Shown here in pieces: positions 8,670 through 16,881 of a stretch of DNA of 64,000 bases. Positions within the stretch are counted from its first letter, which is position 1; each line of letters opens with the position of its first letter. A program made the position numbers and the translations under genes. The notes under the pieces were generated by a model. It did not search any database and was not told the origin of the DNA. It saw only the letters and a list, made by a program, of their open reading frames with translations. The stretch spans positions 108,325-172,324 of the forward strand of contig JAEZLR010000022.1 of NCBI GenBank assembly GCA_023415205.1. The letters run 5' to 3'. Source of the DNA: Bacillota bacterium (GTDB taxonomy: Bacteria > Bacillota > Clostridia > DSM-8532).

Positions 8670-9614
8670 TTAGTTTAATATAGGTATTTTTACTATACCA
8701 TCTCTAACGCAAACATAGAGGTAATCCTTATCAAAACCCTTCCCCCCGGAGGCCAATCCAATGGGTGTAGGCAATGGTGAGGTGTTGACCTTTGTGGCAT
8801 TACCATTTGCATCCAATCTTTGGATATTACCAGTATTGGGCGAACTTAGACAGATGTTATTTTGGCTGTCCATACAAAGATAAAACATGTCGAGGTTGTC
8901 TGCTACCAATACAGGGTTTGCGTTTTCGGTATTCCCGCTTATATCGAATGAGAGTATTCTATTATTTTCTTTTGCATAAAGGCGGTTGTTGTCTTTATCA
9001 AAAATAAGACTTGTTATGATGTAGTTTCCTTTCTTTTCACCTTTATAAAATACGCTTTTCTCCCCGGAAGGCGATACTGAATAAATAGTAGCCTCAACAT
9101 CATCTGCAACAAATAGATTGTCATCACTGCCTATTTTTACATCAAAACAGCGTGAAAAGCCTTCAGCGATTACAGAAATGTTACCTTCAGGAGATACCTT
9201 CAGAAGCTTGTTTCCCACTGTTATGTAGGCATTACCGTCATTATCCACATCAATTCCAGGCCCGATAAAGCTTCCCTCAAGCGTAGCCAGTTCCGTAACG
9301 GTTCCATCGGCAGATACTTTCGAGAGTGTTCCGTCACCACTTGTGGGGGCTGTGACCATGTACATAGCTCCAAGATTATCGAATGCGACAGCAAAAGGTC
9401 TGTTGCCTTCTACTTTAATAAAATATTCCTGCGCCGTGGGAGACTCTGATGGCGTAGTAGGTGGGGGAGCGCTTTCGGTAACGTTTTGAATATTTTTTTC
9501 AGTAGACTTATCAGCAGCCTTATCGGTTACGTTTTCAGAACAACCAACAAAAACTAGAATAAGACTAAATATAGATATGAGTGGAACAATTTTCAGGATG
9601 TTGATTTTTCGCAT
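8670..9614 (-). CDS. Lipoprotein with NHL/SMP-30-like beta-propeller
   Basis: The 314-residue product has a lipoprotein signal (hydrophobic stretch ending VFVGC, cysteine 25) and a Pro/Thr/Ser-rich linker. Repeats of the type AFDNLGAMYMV, DVDNDGNAYITV, KIGSDDNLFVAD, MDSQNNICLSS follow. These are NHL or gluconolactonase-like propeller blades, with five to six visible. It is probably a surface-anchored binding protein; no enzyme residues can be assigned. GGAGG lies just upstream of the ATG. It is downstream of the WYL regulator on the same strand and lies between repeat copies 1 and 2, so it may have come in with an integrated element. Confidence 0.75.
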   Translation of the reverse strand: MRKINILKIVPLISIFSLILVFVGCSENVTDKAADKSTEKNIQNVTESAPPPTTPSESPTAQEYFIKVEGNRPFAVAFDNLGAMYMVTAPTSGDGTLSKVSADGTVTELATLEGSFIGPGIDVDNDGNAYITVGNKLLKVSPEGNISVIAEGFSRCFDVKIGSDDNLFVADDVEATIYSVSPSGEKSVFYKGEKKGNYIITSLIFDKDNNRLYAKENNRILSFDISGNTENANPVLVADNLDMFYLCMDSQNNICLSSPNTGNIQRLDANGNATKVNTSPLPTPIGLASGGKGFDKDYLYVCVRDGIVKIPILN

Positions 9615-9638
9615 ATTTATCCTCCGGCTATCATTTAG

Positions 9639-10355
9639 TTACCTCTTGGTGATTTGCTGATCCCAAAATTCCTGAAGTTTGAATTCTTCATCTCTTATAA
9701 ATTTTTCTCTGGTAAGCAAGACATTTTCTATGAAAGCTATGTTAAATACTCTGTAGCATTCCGATTCATAACAATAGCCTGCCAGATACCAGTAACCTAC
9801 CCAGTTTATGATTCCATAAGGAGCTACATAACCGGATAAAGACATTCTTTCACACAAAGGGCTCTTGTATTTTATGTGTATAAGAGTATTTTCGTTTACC
9901 GCTGACTCAACGATTTTCAGTTTGTTGAAGTAAACTTCTTCATGAAAAGAATACTTACTATCAATCAATACCCTTTGACATCTTTGATCAATATCAGCTT
10001 TTTCTTTAGTTGATAAGAGCCCTTTGAGCTTCTTTACAAGTTCGCTTGCGACATCAGCAAATTCTGTTTGATTAAATTGGGATAGATAGTTACTTCCCAT
10101 AAGAATGGACTCAAGTTCACTATTATTAAAAAGCAGTCTGTCAAGACTAAAATTGTCTGCGAGTCTGTGACCGCCACCTGCCCCGGAAGTACTGATGATT
10201 TCAACGCCGGCTGTTCTCAATGCATCAATATCCCTGTATACTGTACGCCTTGATATTTCAAGGAACTCACACAATTCTTTTGTCGAGGCTTTCCTATTCT
10301 TCATTATATAAAATAGGATTAATAGTAGTCTTTGGAGTTTCACTTCAATCACCAC
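9639..10355 (-). CDS. YafY-type transcriptional regulator (HTH plus WYL domain)
   Basis: The 238-residue protein has an N-terminal winged helix with the family pattern STKELCEFLEISRRTVYRDI (residues about 23-42) and GAGGGHRL in the wing. A C-terminal WYL domain follows around residues 140-220 (GYVAPYGIINWVGYWYLAGY). WYL domains bind ligands or nucleic acid and control the activity of the regulator. The start is GTG 10355 or GTG 10352; the next ATG would remove part of the first helix. Ribosome binding is weak. It is 24 bases upstream of the NHL lipoprotein gene and may control it. Confidence 0.88.
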   Translation of the reverse strand: MVIEVKLQRLLLILFYIMKNRKASTKELCEFLEISRRTVYRDIDALRTAGVEIISTSGAGGGHRLADNFSLDRLLFNNSELESILMGSNYLSQFNQTEFADVASELVKKLKGLLSTKEKADIDQRCQRVLIDSKYSFHEEVYFNKLKIVESAVNENTLIHIKYKSPLCERMSLSGYVAPYGIINWVGYWYLAGYCYESECYRVFNIAFIENVLLTREKFIRDEEFKLQEFWDQQITKR

Positions 10356-10364
10356 ACTTTAATT

Positions 10365-10400
10365 ATATAAAACAATAGTTGCCAGCTATATGGCAACTAT
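10365..10400 (-). terminator. Terminator of the Cys-rich small gene
   Basis: A perfect 10-bp stem (ATAGTTGCCA with TGGCAACTAT, loop of six) overlaps the TAG stop of the 63-residue gene on the minus strand and is followed on that strand by TTGTTTTATATAATT. This separates the small gene from the WYL regulator gene. Confidence 0.7.
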
Positions 10401-10588
10401 GTTTGAGATTTGGATTTTTTTTGTTTGAAAAATTTACAGGTTGCTTGGGGAAGCACTTCGTATTCATAGCAGATACCCTTTTTATCATCCTGGGCTTTAT
10501 AAAATTCACAGTTAATACAGCGTTTTTCGGGGTCTGGTGAAACTACTTCATATTTACTGTATTTTACATCAGGCTGTTTAAAACTCAT
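10397..10588 (-). CDS. Small four-cysteine protein of unknown function
   Basis: The 63-residue product has cysteines in the spacing C-x2-C-x11-C-x10-C (CINCEFYKA, GICYEY, ATCKFF), which could hold an iron-sulfur cluster or zinc ion. It has no signal peptide and a Lys/Ser-rich tail. The ATG is preceded by GAAGGAGAAG, so it is very likely translated. A hairpin overlaps its stop. I do not recognise the family. Confidence 0.7.
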   Translation of the reverse strand: MSFKQPDVKYSKYEVVSPDPEKRCINCEFYKAQDDKKGICYEYEVLPQATCKFFKQKKSKSQT

Positions 10589-10687
10589 TACGCTTCTCCT
10601 TCATAAATATTGGTATAATTATAGCACAGAATCAAATTCTGGGCCAATGTGACATGGGGTCGAAGCTACTGTTTTTCCATCTAATCT

Positions 10688-10823
10688 TCCTTCATGCTTT
10701 CGCGCTTTTCAAGCACTTTCCCATGACCGGACATAATAAAAAAGACCAACCTGTTCGGTTGATCCTTTTTTATTATCTGGTTGCGGAGGCGGGATTTGAA
10801 CCACACGACCTTCGGGTTATGAG
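10688..10823. repeat. Direct repeat copy 2 with the 3' half of tRNA-fMet
   Basis: About 135 bases match the sequence at 11607-11741 nearly base for base. It contains the terminator hairpin and bases 10778-10823, which are the tRNA-fMet gene from its CCA end to the anticodon loop (minus strand). The match stops exactly after the anticodon (GGGTTATGAG), the typical crossover zone of tyrosine integrases in tRNA genes. It cannot give a functional tRNA. Apart from this copy, the gene-free stretch 10589-11054 shows nothing else. Confidence 0.85.
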
Positions 10824-11054
10824 TCTCACTCCGGTTGGTTCAGCCAGTTGCACTGAGTCTCAAAAGCCGCATTAAAAATCATTTGAGAGATTGTGGAGTT
10901 TCACTGAGTATCAGAAAAAAGCCTTGATTTCCAGCACGTTAATGGGCAGACATATGGGGCTGAACTTTTATGACTAGAACAGAATTTATTTATTAACGGA
11001 TCTATTCCAATTTACTCTTATCATGAGCGGGACGACTTGATCCATCCTTAACAA

Positions 11055-11339
11055 CTAGTCCTGATTTGATGAAGCTCTGTCTATCCTTTCGAGTGTGATT
11101 TCCTCCGTGTGTAACCGGTAGGTCATGCTGCTTTCCTGATGCAACCGGGGTAATAGGTCCAGAAGGGTTGGGTTTGGGTTCCTCTCTATGACGAATTTCC
11201 CAAGGGAGCCTTTGTAATAGACCCTCATCGATTCTCCCTCGCCACTCCAGATACGGATTTTCAGTTTCGCCAATGTCTCATCAATACCCTCGGGCAGTTC
11301 ATCCTTGTCATAATCTTTTTTTAATGTGAATTTACGCAT
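11055..11339 (-). CDS. Hypothetical protein between two tRNA-fMet repeat copies
   Basis: This 94-residue charged protein has no membrane segment, signal peptide or motif that I recognise. ATG 11339 is chosen because GAAGGGA lies just upstream; a longer frame to 11393 exists without a better site. It sits alone between repeat copies 2 and 3 next to an integrase remnant, so it may be a leftover cargo gene of an integrated element. Confidence 0.5.
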   Translation of the reverse strand: MRKFTLKKDYDKDELPEGIDETLAKLKIRIWSGEGESMRVYYKGSLGKFVIERNPNPTLLDLLPRLHQESSMTYRLHTEEITLERIDRASSNQD

Positions 11340-11596
11340 AAGTTCCCTTCCATAGATGCCTGTGAAAATATAGTTAGACTCCGTGCATCCCATGGAATCA
11401 ATTATATCACAATCATTCTCTGGTTAAACGGATAGAAAGAAAAAGAAAAATGGGGTGATTCTTACCATATGCTTGAGGCGGGGATACCTGTTACAGTCGT
11501 TAGTGAATTACTTGGCCACTCCGGAATTCAGTTAACATTGGACGCCTACAGCCATGTTTCACCAGAGTTACAGGAGGAAGAAATGAACAGGATAAC

Positions 11597-11773
<177 letters not shown>

Positions 11774-11795
11774 ACGTCATTTTTAGTGCTTATTT

Positions 11796-11824
11796 AGTAT
11801 AGCACCGGTGCTCATTTTTTACAA
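11796..11824 (-). promoter_or_regulatory. Promoter of tRNA-fMet
   Basis: On the minus strand TTGTAA (11819-11824) and TATACT (11796-11801) are 17 bases apart. Transcription would begin near 11789, about 16 bases before the tRNA 5' end. Confidence 0.75.
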
Positions 11825-11869
11825 GCCCTATTTGACATTTACCAAAAATTTATTTCACCCAGTCATTTG

Positions 11870-11918
11870 AAAAAGTAACTTCCACCCCTCAGGACGGGGA
11901 TGTGGGAATTACTTTTTT
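11870..11918. terminator. Bidirectional terminator-like hairpin
   Basis: AAAAAGTAA at 11870-11878 pairs with TTACTTTTT at 11909-11917, with further inner pairing TTCC/GGAA and CCCC/GGGG. Runs of A and T on the two sides let it terminate in both directions. It lies after the stop of the leftward lipoprotein gene at 11989. Confidence 0.7.
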
Positions 11919-11988
11919 AAATTCAATGGTGGGAGTTAGTTCTTCAAAAATTTATGGTGTCTAGGGGGTACCTCTCAGCTCATAGAAG

Positions 11989-12711
11989 CTAATTGCTCAA
12001 GCCCTTTAGCCCATACTCAATCTTTGTGAATATTTGCTTTGCAGTGGTTACGTTTGACGTATCTGTATAGATCTCATGATCCTTGCCTAGCACTTCACCG
12101 CTACCTACGATTTCAGGGACTATAATGGCATCGGAGGCTTTGTCGGTATCGATCTGTGCTTTCCATAGAATAGAGGGCTGCCCATTCACATCACTGAACC
12201 CTTCGTCACCCTCTTTGAGGTCCTTCTTATAGTGATCGTTATAGTCAAAAGAGAGATTCGCTTCTAAATAAACGTTTACTTTCTTTCCAACGAATTCCTC
12301 AGGTATTTGGCACTTGATTTGGGCTGTCTCTTTAGAGGAAGTTGCACCACTGATCGCGTCAAGTTCCGTTACTTTCTCGTTCTCTCTGCCAACAAATTCC
12401 TTACTCAAAACACCATACCATATGGGAAGAGCAGAGGGTCTATCGCTGCTGCCGCTCCATTTATTCGCCGCTACTTTTTTCGTGGCATAGAGTGTCTTTA
12501 CAGAATTCCCGTCTTCGTCCTCAATCCAGATAGAAAATGAAGGGAAATACTTGCCAAAGATAGTCCCTGCATAAGAACTGGTGTTAAAGCTCAGTTCTAC
12601 TTCCAGATAGGGTTTTGATAAGTCAACAGAACTGGTGCGTTTTGAATTGTTACCAGAGCAGCCCGCTAAGAATAGAACACATACCAAAATTAGTAGATAA
12701 ATACGTTTCAT
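11989..12711 (-). CDS. DUF2271-like lipoprotein with an SGAT flavinylation motif
   Basis: The 240-residue product has a lipoprotein signal (LILVCVLFLAGC, cysteine 18). The stretch SIWIEDEDGNSVKTLYATKK and RPSALPIWYG fit the DUF2271 family. DAISGATSS at about residues 118-126 resembles the SGAT motif where ApbE links FMN to threonine (Thr124). If so, it is a surface flavoprotein. AAGGAGAA precedes ATG 12711. It is the last gene on the strand of the kinase-regulator-ABC transporter cluster, but a strong hairpin at 12772-12808 lies between it and the permease gene, so co-transcription may be partial. Confidence 0.7.
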   Translation of the reverse strand: MKRIYLLILVCVLFLAGCSGNNSKRTSSVDLSKPYLEVELSFNTSSYAGTIFGKYFPSFSIWIEDEDGNSVKTLYATKKVAANKWSGSSDRPSALPIWYGVLSKEFVGRENEKVTELDAISGATSSKETAQIKCQIPEEFVGKKVNVYLEANLSFDYNDHYKKDLKEGDEGFSDVNGQPSILWKAQIDTDKASDAIIVPEIVGSGEVLGKDHEIYTDTSNVTTAKQIFTKIEYGLKGLSN

Positions 12712-12771
12712 ACTTTTTCTCCTTCTGACTTTAAGTATTATTACGCAGCAGACCTTCATTTGTCTGTTTTC

Positions 12772-12808
12772 GGCCAGCCCCCTTCCCTTTAAGAGTGTGG
12801 GGCTGGCC
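12772..12808. terminator. Strong hairpin between ABC-2 permease and lipoprotein genes
   Basis: GGCCAGCCCC pairs perfectly with GGGGCTGGCC around a 17-base loop. There is no T-run on either strand, so it may be an attenuator or message-stabilising structure rather than a full terminator. Confidence 0.6.
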
Positions 12809-12817
12809 TAAGCTTTG

Positions 12818-13960
12818 TCAGGAGGCGAGGCGGGTCTGCTTCCGGCTAAAGCCAAAGATGGCCAAGGCAAAGAAAGCAAGGGCAAAGGCACTGATGACAC
12901 CTATATTGAGCAGCACGTCGGAAAGCTTCTGTCCCATCATTAATGCTTCTATCCCATCAAGAGCCCATCGTTGAGGAAAGAACAGGGCCAGCTTCTGCAT
13001 GTAGTCCGGCATCATATCGATACTCCAGAAGCAGCCTGAAAGCAAGCAGGTGGGATAAACAAAGAGGGTTGACAATGTACCGAAGTGGTTTTCATTCTTT
13101 GAAAAGGAGACCAGCATCAAATTAACACCGACACCGGCCATAACCAGCGGAAACATGACCGCCATCATCGCTAGAACCGACACCCCTATATTTATGTGGA
13201 ATACATAGCGAAGAAGAACCAGGGTAAGGAGGGTTTGCAGGGTGACCATGCCCACATTAACCACCACGTTACCCGAGATAAATTCATAGCCCTTAACCGG
13301 TGCACAGCGGATTCGGGACAGAGTCCTTTCCTTTTGCTCACGGATAATGAGGGAGGCCGTTCTTCCGGCACCTACAAGGAGAAACTGGATGAGGAAGCCC
13401 AGCCCCAGATAGGTAATGCTGTAGTTGTTAACCATGTTCTTAACACCCACAAGCTCAACCTTTGTTGTTGACTCGTAGAATTGATTATATAGGGTATTAT
13501 AGGCCTGAACATCGTTTCCAGATCCCAGAGTGAGCAGCTTTTGATTTTGAAGGAAGGTGTTCAGGTAGCTATCCAGCCATCCGGTTACCGCAACGCCCTG
13601 GACGGAGATGACTTCAAGCTGCTTCGTCCCATCCTTAAAAAAGCTATCAGTGAAGCCTTCAGGAATAACAAGGGCGCAGTCTAGTCTGCCACCGGCGATG
13701 GCGCTGTTAATCTGACTATCCTCGACGAAGGAGATTGTAAAGCGGTCTTGGGTTTTAATGTCTTCCATGAGCTTTCGCGAGACTGTTCCTTGGTCCAGAT
13801 CAAGTATACCCACACGGATATACGTTTCTTTCACGTTTCCGAACATCATTAAGGGAACGATGATACCGATGATAGGAAGAACAATGAAGATTATCACACC
13901 GCCCTTCTGGCGGAAAAGCTGGCGAAGAATATTTCGTGCTATCAATAAAAGATTGTTCAT
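12818..13960 (-). CDS. ABC-2 type exporter permease, second subunit
   Basis: The 380-residue protein has one N-terminal membrane helix, a long extracytoplasmic part (residues about 45-175), then five hydrophobic segments. The ending PTCLLSGCFWSIDMMPDYMQ and FFPQRWALDGIEALM are typical of ABC-2 permeases (NatB/YhaP/DrrB style). It overlaps the previous permease gene by four bases (ATGA) and has AAAAGGAGC upstream. With its partner it forms the membrane channel of an exporter of unknown substrate. Confidence 0.9.
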   Translation of the reverse strand: MNNLLLIARNILRQLFRQKGGVIIFIVLPIIGIIVPLMMFGNVKETYIRVGILDLDQGTVSRKLMEDIKTQDRFTISFVEDSQINSAIAGGRLDCALVIPEGFTDSFFKDGTKQLEVISVQGVAVTGWLDSYLNTFLQNQKLLTLGSGNDVQAYNTLYNQFYESTTKVELVGVKNMVNNYSITYLGLGFLIQFLLVGAGRTASLIIREQKERTLSRIRCAPVKGYEFISGNVVVNVGMVTLQTLLTLVLLRYVFHINIGVSVLAMMAVMFPLVMAGVGVNLMLVSFSKNENHFGTLSTLFVYPTCLLSGCFWSIDMMPDYMQKLALFFPQRWALDGIEALMMGQKLSDVLLNIGVISAFALAFFALAIFGFSRKQTRLAS

Positions 13961-15087
13961 ACCCTTAGCTCCTTTTTTGAGAAAATGGCCGATAGGCTGA
14001 TAAAGATAACGGCTATGGAGAGGCAGATGACAAGGGTGGTGGAAAGCGTGGAATAATCGTTGGCATAAATTATGTTCAGGATTGTTTGATTAACCCATTT
14101 AATGGGGGAGATGTAGGACAGGGTACTCAATACTCCTCCGACCCCCACAAGGTCAAGGTTCACATATCCCCCGCCTAAAAACACCATGATGGGTATCAGG
14201 GTTTGCATCAAGGCAAAGGCGGTCTCATGTGATTTAAAGAGGTAGCCACAGCCAATGCCCACTGAAACCATCATGATAATCTCTGCCAGAATCACAAGGA
14301 ACACAGGAAACAGGTTATTTCCCCAATTGGCTCCGAGAAACAGCTTACCAAATAAGAAGACAACGATTGCTTGCAAGAGGGTGGCTATGATAACACCCCC
14401 GACCTTGGACACAAGAATCTCATAGTTTTTTACAGGGGCAGCAAAGATTCTATATAAGGTTCGATTCCTTTTTTCTTCCACTACCGTGGAGATAGCGGAC
14501 GAGCTTGAATACATGATAATGAGGGTGAGCATGGTAATGGCATAATAATCCAGGGCACGCGGGCTCTGGGTTCTGTTCAGGGACACCTGATGGGTAAAGC
14601 CTTGGGACACATCTAGAGTACTCATGGTCTCAAGGGCTTCAGGACGGGTCCGAGCCACTGTCATAATCACATCAAAACGTTGGGTGAAGCCTTTCATAAT
14701 GGTTTGGATGAGGGAGGCATTGAACCCCATGCCATCACGGGTGAAAACAGTGATCTTGTCTTCGCCAAGGAGGATAAATCCATCGGCGTCACCATTTTCA
14801 ACGATGGTCTTCGCTTTGTCTACATCCGCTTCCTCTGTAAGGAGCAGATGGGCTTCTTCGCTCATGGGCAGGAAATCCTGCTCAAAAGCCTGAGCCAGGA
14901 GGGATTCGCTCTCCTTGGCATATAAGCAGGAGAGGGTTTCAGGGTTTGAATCCTCGGAGAACATTCCTGAGAGGGCGAAGCCAAGAACAAGGGTGAGAAC
15001 CAGAGGAAAGACCATCATGAGGATGAGACCCTGCGCGTCTCGAAATTGTTGTTTGATTTCCTTAATCATTAATCGGAGCATTTTCAT
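13957..15087 (-). CDS. ABC-2 type exporter permease, first subunit
   Basis: This 376-residue protein has the same layout as the next permease: N-terminal helix, extracytoplasmic domain, then a cluster of membrane segments with PIMVFLGGGYVNLD and LSYISPIKWVNQTILNI near the C-terminus. AGGAGG lies nine bases before the ATG, inside the end of the ATPase gene, whose stop is four bases away. It is translationally coupled on both sides. Confidence 0.9.
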   Translation of the reverse strand: MKMLRLMIKEIKQQFRDAQGLILMMVFPLVLTLVLGFALSGMFSEDSNPETLSCLYAKESESLLAQAFEQDFLPMSEEAHLLLTEEADVDKAKTIVENGDADGFILLGEDKITVFTRDGMGFNASLIQTIMKGFTQRFDVIMTVARTRPEALETMSTLDVSQGFTHQVSLNRTQSPRALDYYAITMLTLIIMYSSSSAISTVVEEKRNRTLYRIFAAPVKNYEILVSKVGGVIIATLLQAIVVFLFGKLFLGANWGNNLFPVFLVILAEIIMMVSVGIGCGYLFKSHETAFALMQTLIPIMVFLGGGYVNLDLVGVGGVLSTLSYISPIKWVNQTILNIIYANDYSTLSTTLVICLSIAVIFISLSAIFSKKELRV

Positions 15088-15091
15088 TTTC

Positions 15092-16036
15092 TTATGCCTC
15101 CTGATCTCTGAGTTTTCGTCCGGTGAGGCTTAGAAAGACCGTTTCAAGGTCGGGGGAGCTATTTTCAATATTGCGTATGGAATTGTCCGAGGCCATAAGG
15201 GACGTAATAATTCTGGGGAAATTAATCACATCTCTGGAGGAGCTGATGCGCAGTTCATTTTCATTGATACTGACGCTTTTAACCCCGGGAATCTCAAGAA
15301 GTGCTTTTTCGTTGACCTTGAGCCCATTTTCCACGGTGATATATAAGGTGTCAGTATCGCTGACCATGGTTTTGAGTTCCTTTTCAGTGCCTTCGGCAAT
15401 CACCTTGCCGTGGTCCATGATGGCAATCCGAGAGCAGACCTCCTCAATTTCCTCCATGTAATGGCTGGTGTAGATAATGGTGCTCCCACGGCGATTAAGC
15501 TCCTTTACTGATTGGAGGATATGATTGCGGGACTGGGGGTCAATACCCACTGTAGGCTCATCCATAATAATCAGCTTGGGCTTGTGGGCAATAGCACAGG
15601 CGATGTTCAGTCTTCTTTTCATACCACCGGAGAAGCTTTTGGGAAATCGCTTCTGATAATCCGTCAGGCCGACAAATTCCAAGGCCTCCAAGGTGCTTTC
15701 ATGAAGGGCCTTTCCCTTGATTCCGTAAAGACCTGCGAAAAAGCTGATATTTTCATAGGCTGTTAGGTCGTTGTAGACGGCGATATCCTGAGGAACAATG
15801 CCTATTTGTGTTTTGGCAAAGTGCTCATTCTTGAGGGTGTCTTTTCCAAAGAGTGTAAGAGAGCCTGAGTCTGGGCTCAAAAGCCCACAGATGACATTGA
15901 TGGTCGTACTCTTACCGGCCCCGTTGGGACCAAGAAGTCCGAAAATTTCTCCTTCACGGACAGAAAGATCCACATTATCTACTGCGACGATTTGTCCGAA
16001 TCTTTTGACTAATCCATTAAGTTCTAGTGCTTTCAT
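15092..16036 (-). CDS. ABC-2 type exporter ATP-binding protein
   Basis: The 314-residue ATPase has Walker A GPNGAGKST (residues 35-43), signature FSGGMKRRLNIACAIAHKP, Walker B LIIMDEPTVGIDPQSR and the switch histidine in IIYTSHYMEEIEEVC. The C-terminal domain (after residue about 220) is the regulatory extension usual in drug and lantibiotic exporters of the CcmA/DrrA group. It is the first transporter gene of a five-gene cluster and has its own likely promoter with a palindrome upstream. Confidence 0.93.
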   Translation of the reverse strand: MKALELNGLVKRFGQIVAVDNVDLSVREGEIFGLLGPNGAGKSTTINVICGLLSPDSGSLTLFGKDTLKNEHFAKTQIGIVPQDIAVYNDLTAYENISFFAGLYGIKGKALHESTLEALEFVGLTDYQKRFPKSFSGGMKRRLNIACAIAHKPKLIIMDEPTVGIDPQSRNHILQSVKELNRRGSTIIYTSHYMEEIEEVCSRIAIMDHGKVIAEGTEKELKTMVSDTDTLYITVENGLKVNEKALLEIPGVKSVSINENELRISSSRDVINFPRIITSLMASDNSIRNIENSSPDLETVFLSLTGRKLRDQEA

Positions 16037-16119
16037 CTTAAAAACCTCTTTTCATTATCAAAGGCAATCAATGATTGGGCCATAGGTTCTAAATCATGGC
16101 TTGCTCTTGCCTTAAGATT

Positions 16120-16188
16120 ATTATAGAGAGGTTTTGAGGGGTGATTAAAGTATAAAAGGTCATGACTTTTGGTATGACGAAAGTCATG
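16120..16188 (-). promoter_or_regulatory. ABC exporter promoter region with candidate response-regulator site
   Basis: In the 186-base gap between the regulator and ATPase genes, CATGACTTT (16161-16169) and AAAGTCATG (16180-16188) form a perfect 9-bp inverted repeat with a 10-base centre. A perfect TATAAT on the minus strand lies at 16120-16125, with no good -35 box. The palindrome is centred about 60 bases upstream of the expected start, a common place for LuxR/NarL-type activators. Its use by the neighbouring regulator is inferred. Confidence 0.6.
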
Positions 16189-16222
16189 TTGTAAAAAAGA
16201 TTCAACCCAAAAGCGCGGTGTT

Positions 16223-16876
16223 TCAGGTCTTGAGCTTTCCGCCGTTGAGGTAATAAATGGCCACTTGAGTGCGGTGCTCCAGCCCTGTTTTGTCAAGGAT
16301 GGAGGTTATGTAATTTTTCACGGTCCCTTCGGATATAAATAGGGAACCGGCTATCTCTCTGTTGGATAAGCCTTCGGCAATGAGCCTCATGATCTCAAGC
16401 TCCCTATCCGAGAACAATGTGGTGTCAAGAGTACCGCCATTTTGTGCGGATGGGGCAGGAGTAAGATTATCCTTGAGCTTTTCCAACACCACATGCTCCA
16501 TGACCGATCCGCCCTGGTGTACCATTTTTATAGCCGCCTTGATTTTCTCCGGAGTGTTGTTTTTGAGCAGATACCCTTTTGCTCCTGAAAGGATAGCGTT
16601 CTTGATATGGGAATCATCATCAAAGGTTGTAAGAATTAAAACCTTGACCGATGTTTTTTTACAGATCTCCCGGGTCGCGGCCACACCATCCATCACAGGC
16701 ATTCGGATATCCACCAGTGCCACATCAATATCAGGGTGGGCAAGACAGGCCTCATAGGCTTCTTTGCCATTGGATGCACAGGCTGCAATAGAAAAATCCG
16801 GGTCCATACCTAGGATAATATTGAGTCCCTCACGGATAAGGGCATCATCATCAGCCAGAAGAAGTCGGATGGCCAT
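16223..16876 (-). CDS. NarL/LuxR-family response regulator
   Basis: The 217-residue protein has a receiver domain with acidic pocket DDD (residues 9-11) and phospho-acceptor Asp56 in VDIRMP. A LuxR-type helix-turn-helix follows (SDRELEIMRLIAEGLSNREI and GTVKNYITSILDKT, residues about 148-205). AAAGGAGGAAT lies upstream of the ATG, and the gene starts five bases after the kinase stop. It is the natural partner of that kinase and probably activates the exporter genes downstream. Confidence 0.95.
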   Translation of the reverse strand: MAIRLLLADDDALIREGLNIILGMDPDFSIAACASNGKEAYEACLAHPDIDVALVDIRMPVMDGVAATREICKKTSVKVLILTTFDDDSHIKNAILSGAKGYLLKNNTPEKIKAAIKMVHQGGSVMEHVVLEKLKDNLTPAPSAQNGGTLDTTLFSDRELEIMRLIAEGLSNREIAGSLFISEGTVKNYITSILDKTGLEHRTQVAIYYLNGGKLKT

Positions 16877-16881
16877 ATTTT

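Noticed and set aside
10778..10823. A second tRNA-Met gene
   Set aside because: Only the 3' half up to the anticodon loop is present; the sequence beyond does not complete a cloverleaf.
12772..12808. Full intrinsic terminator that isolates the DUF2271-like gene
   Set aside because: The stem is strong but no T-run follows on either strand, so I treat it as an attenuator or stabiliser and keep possible co-transcription.
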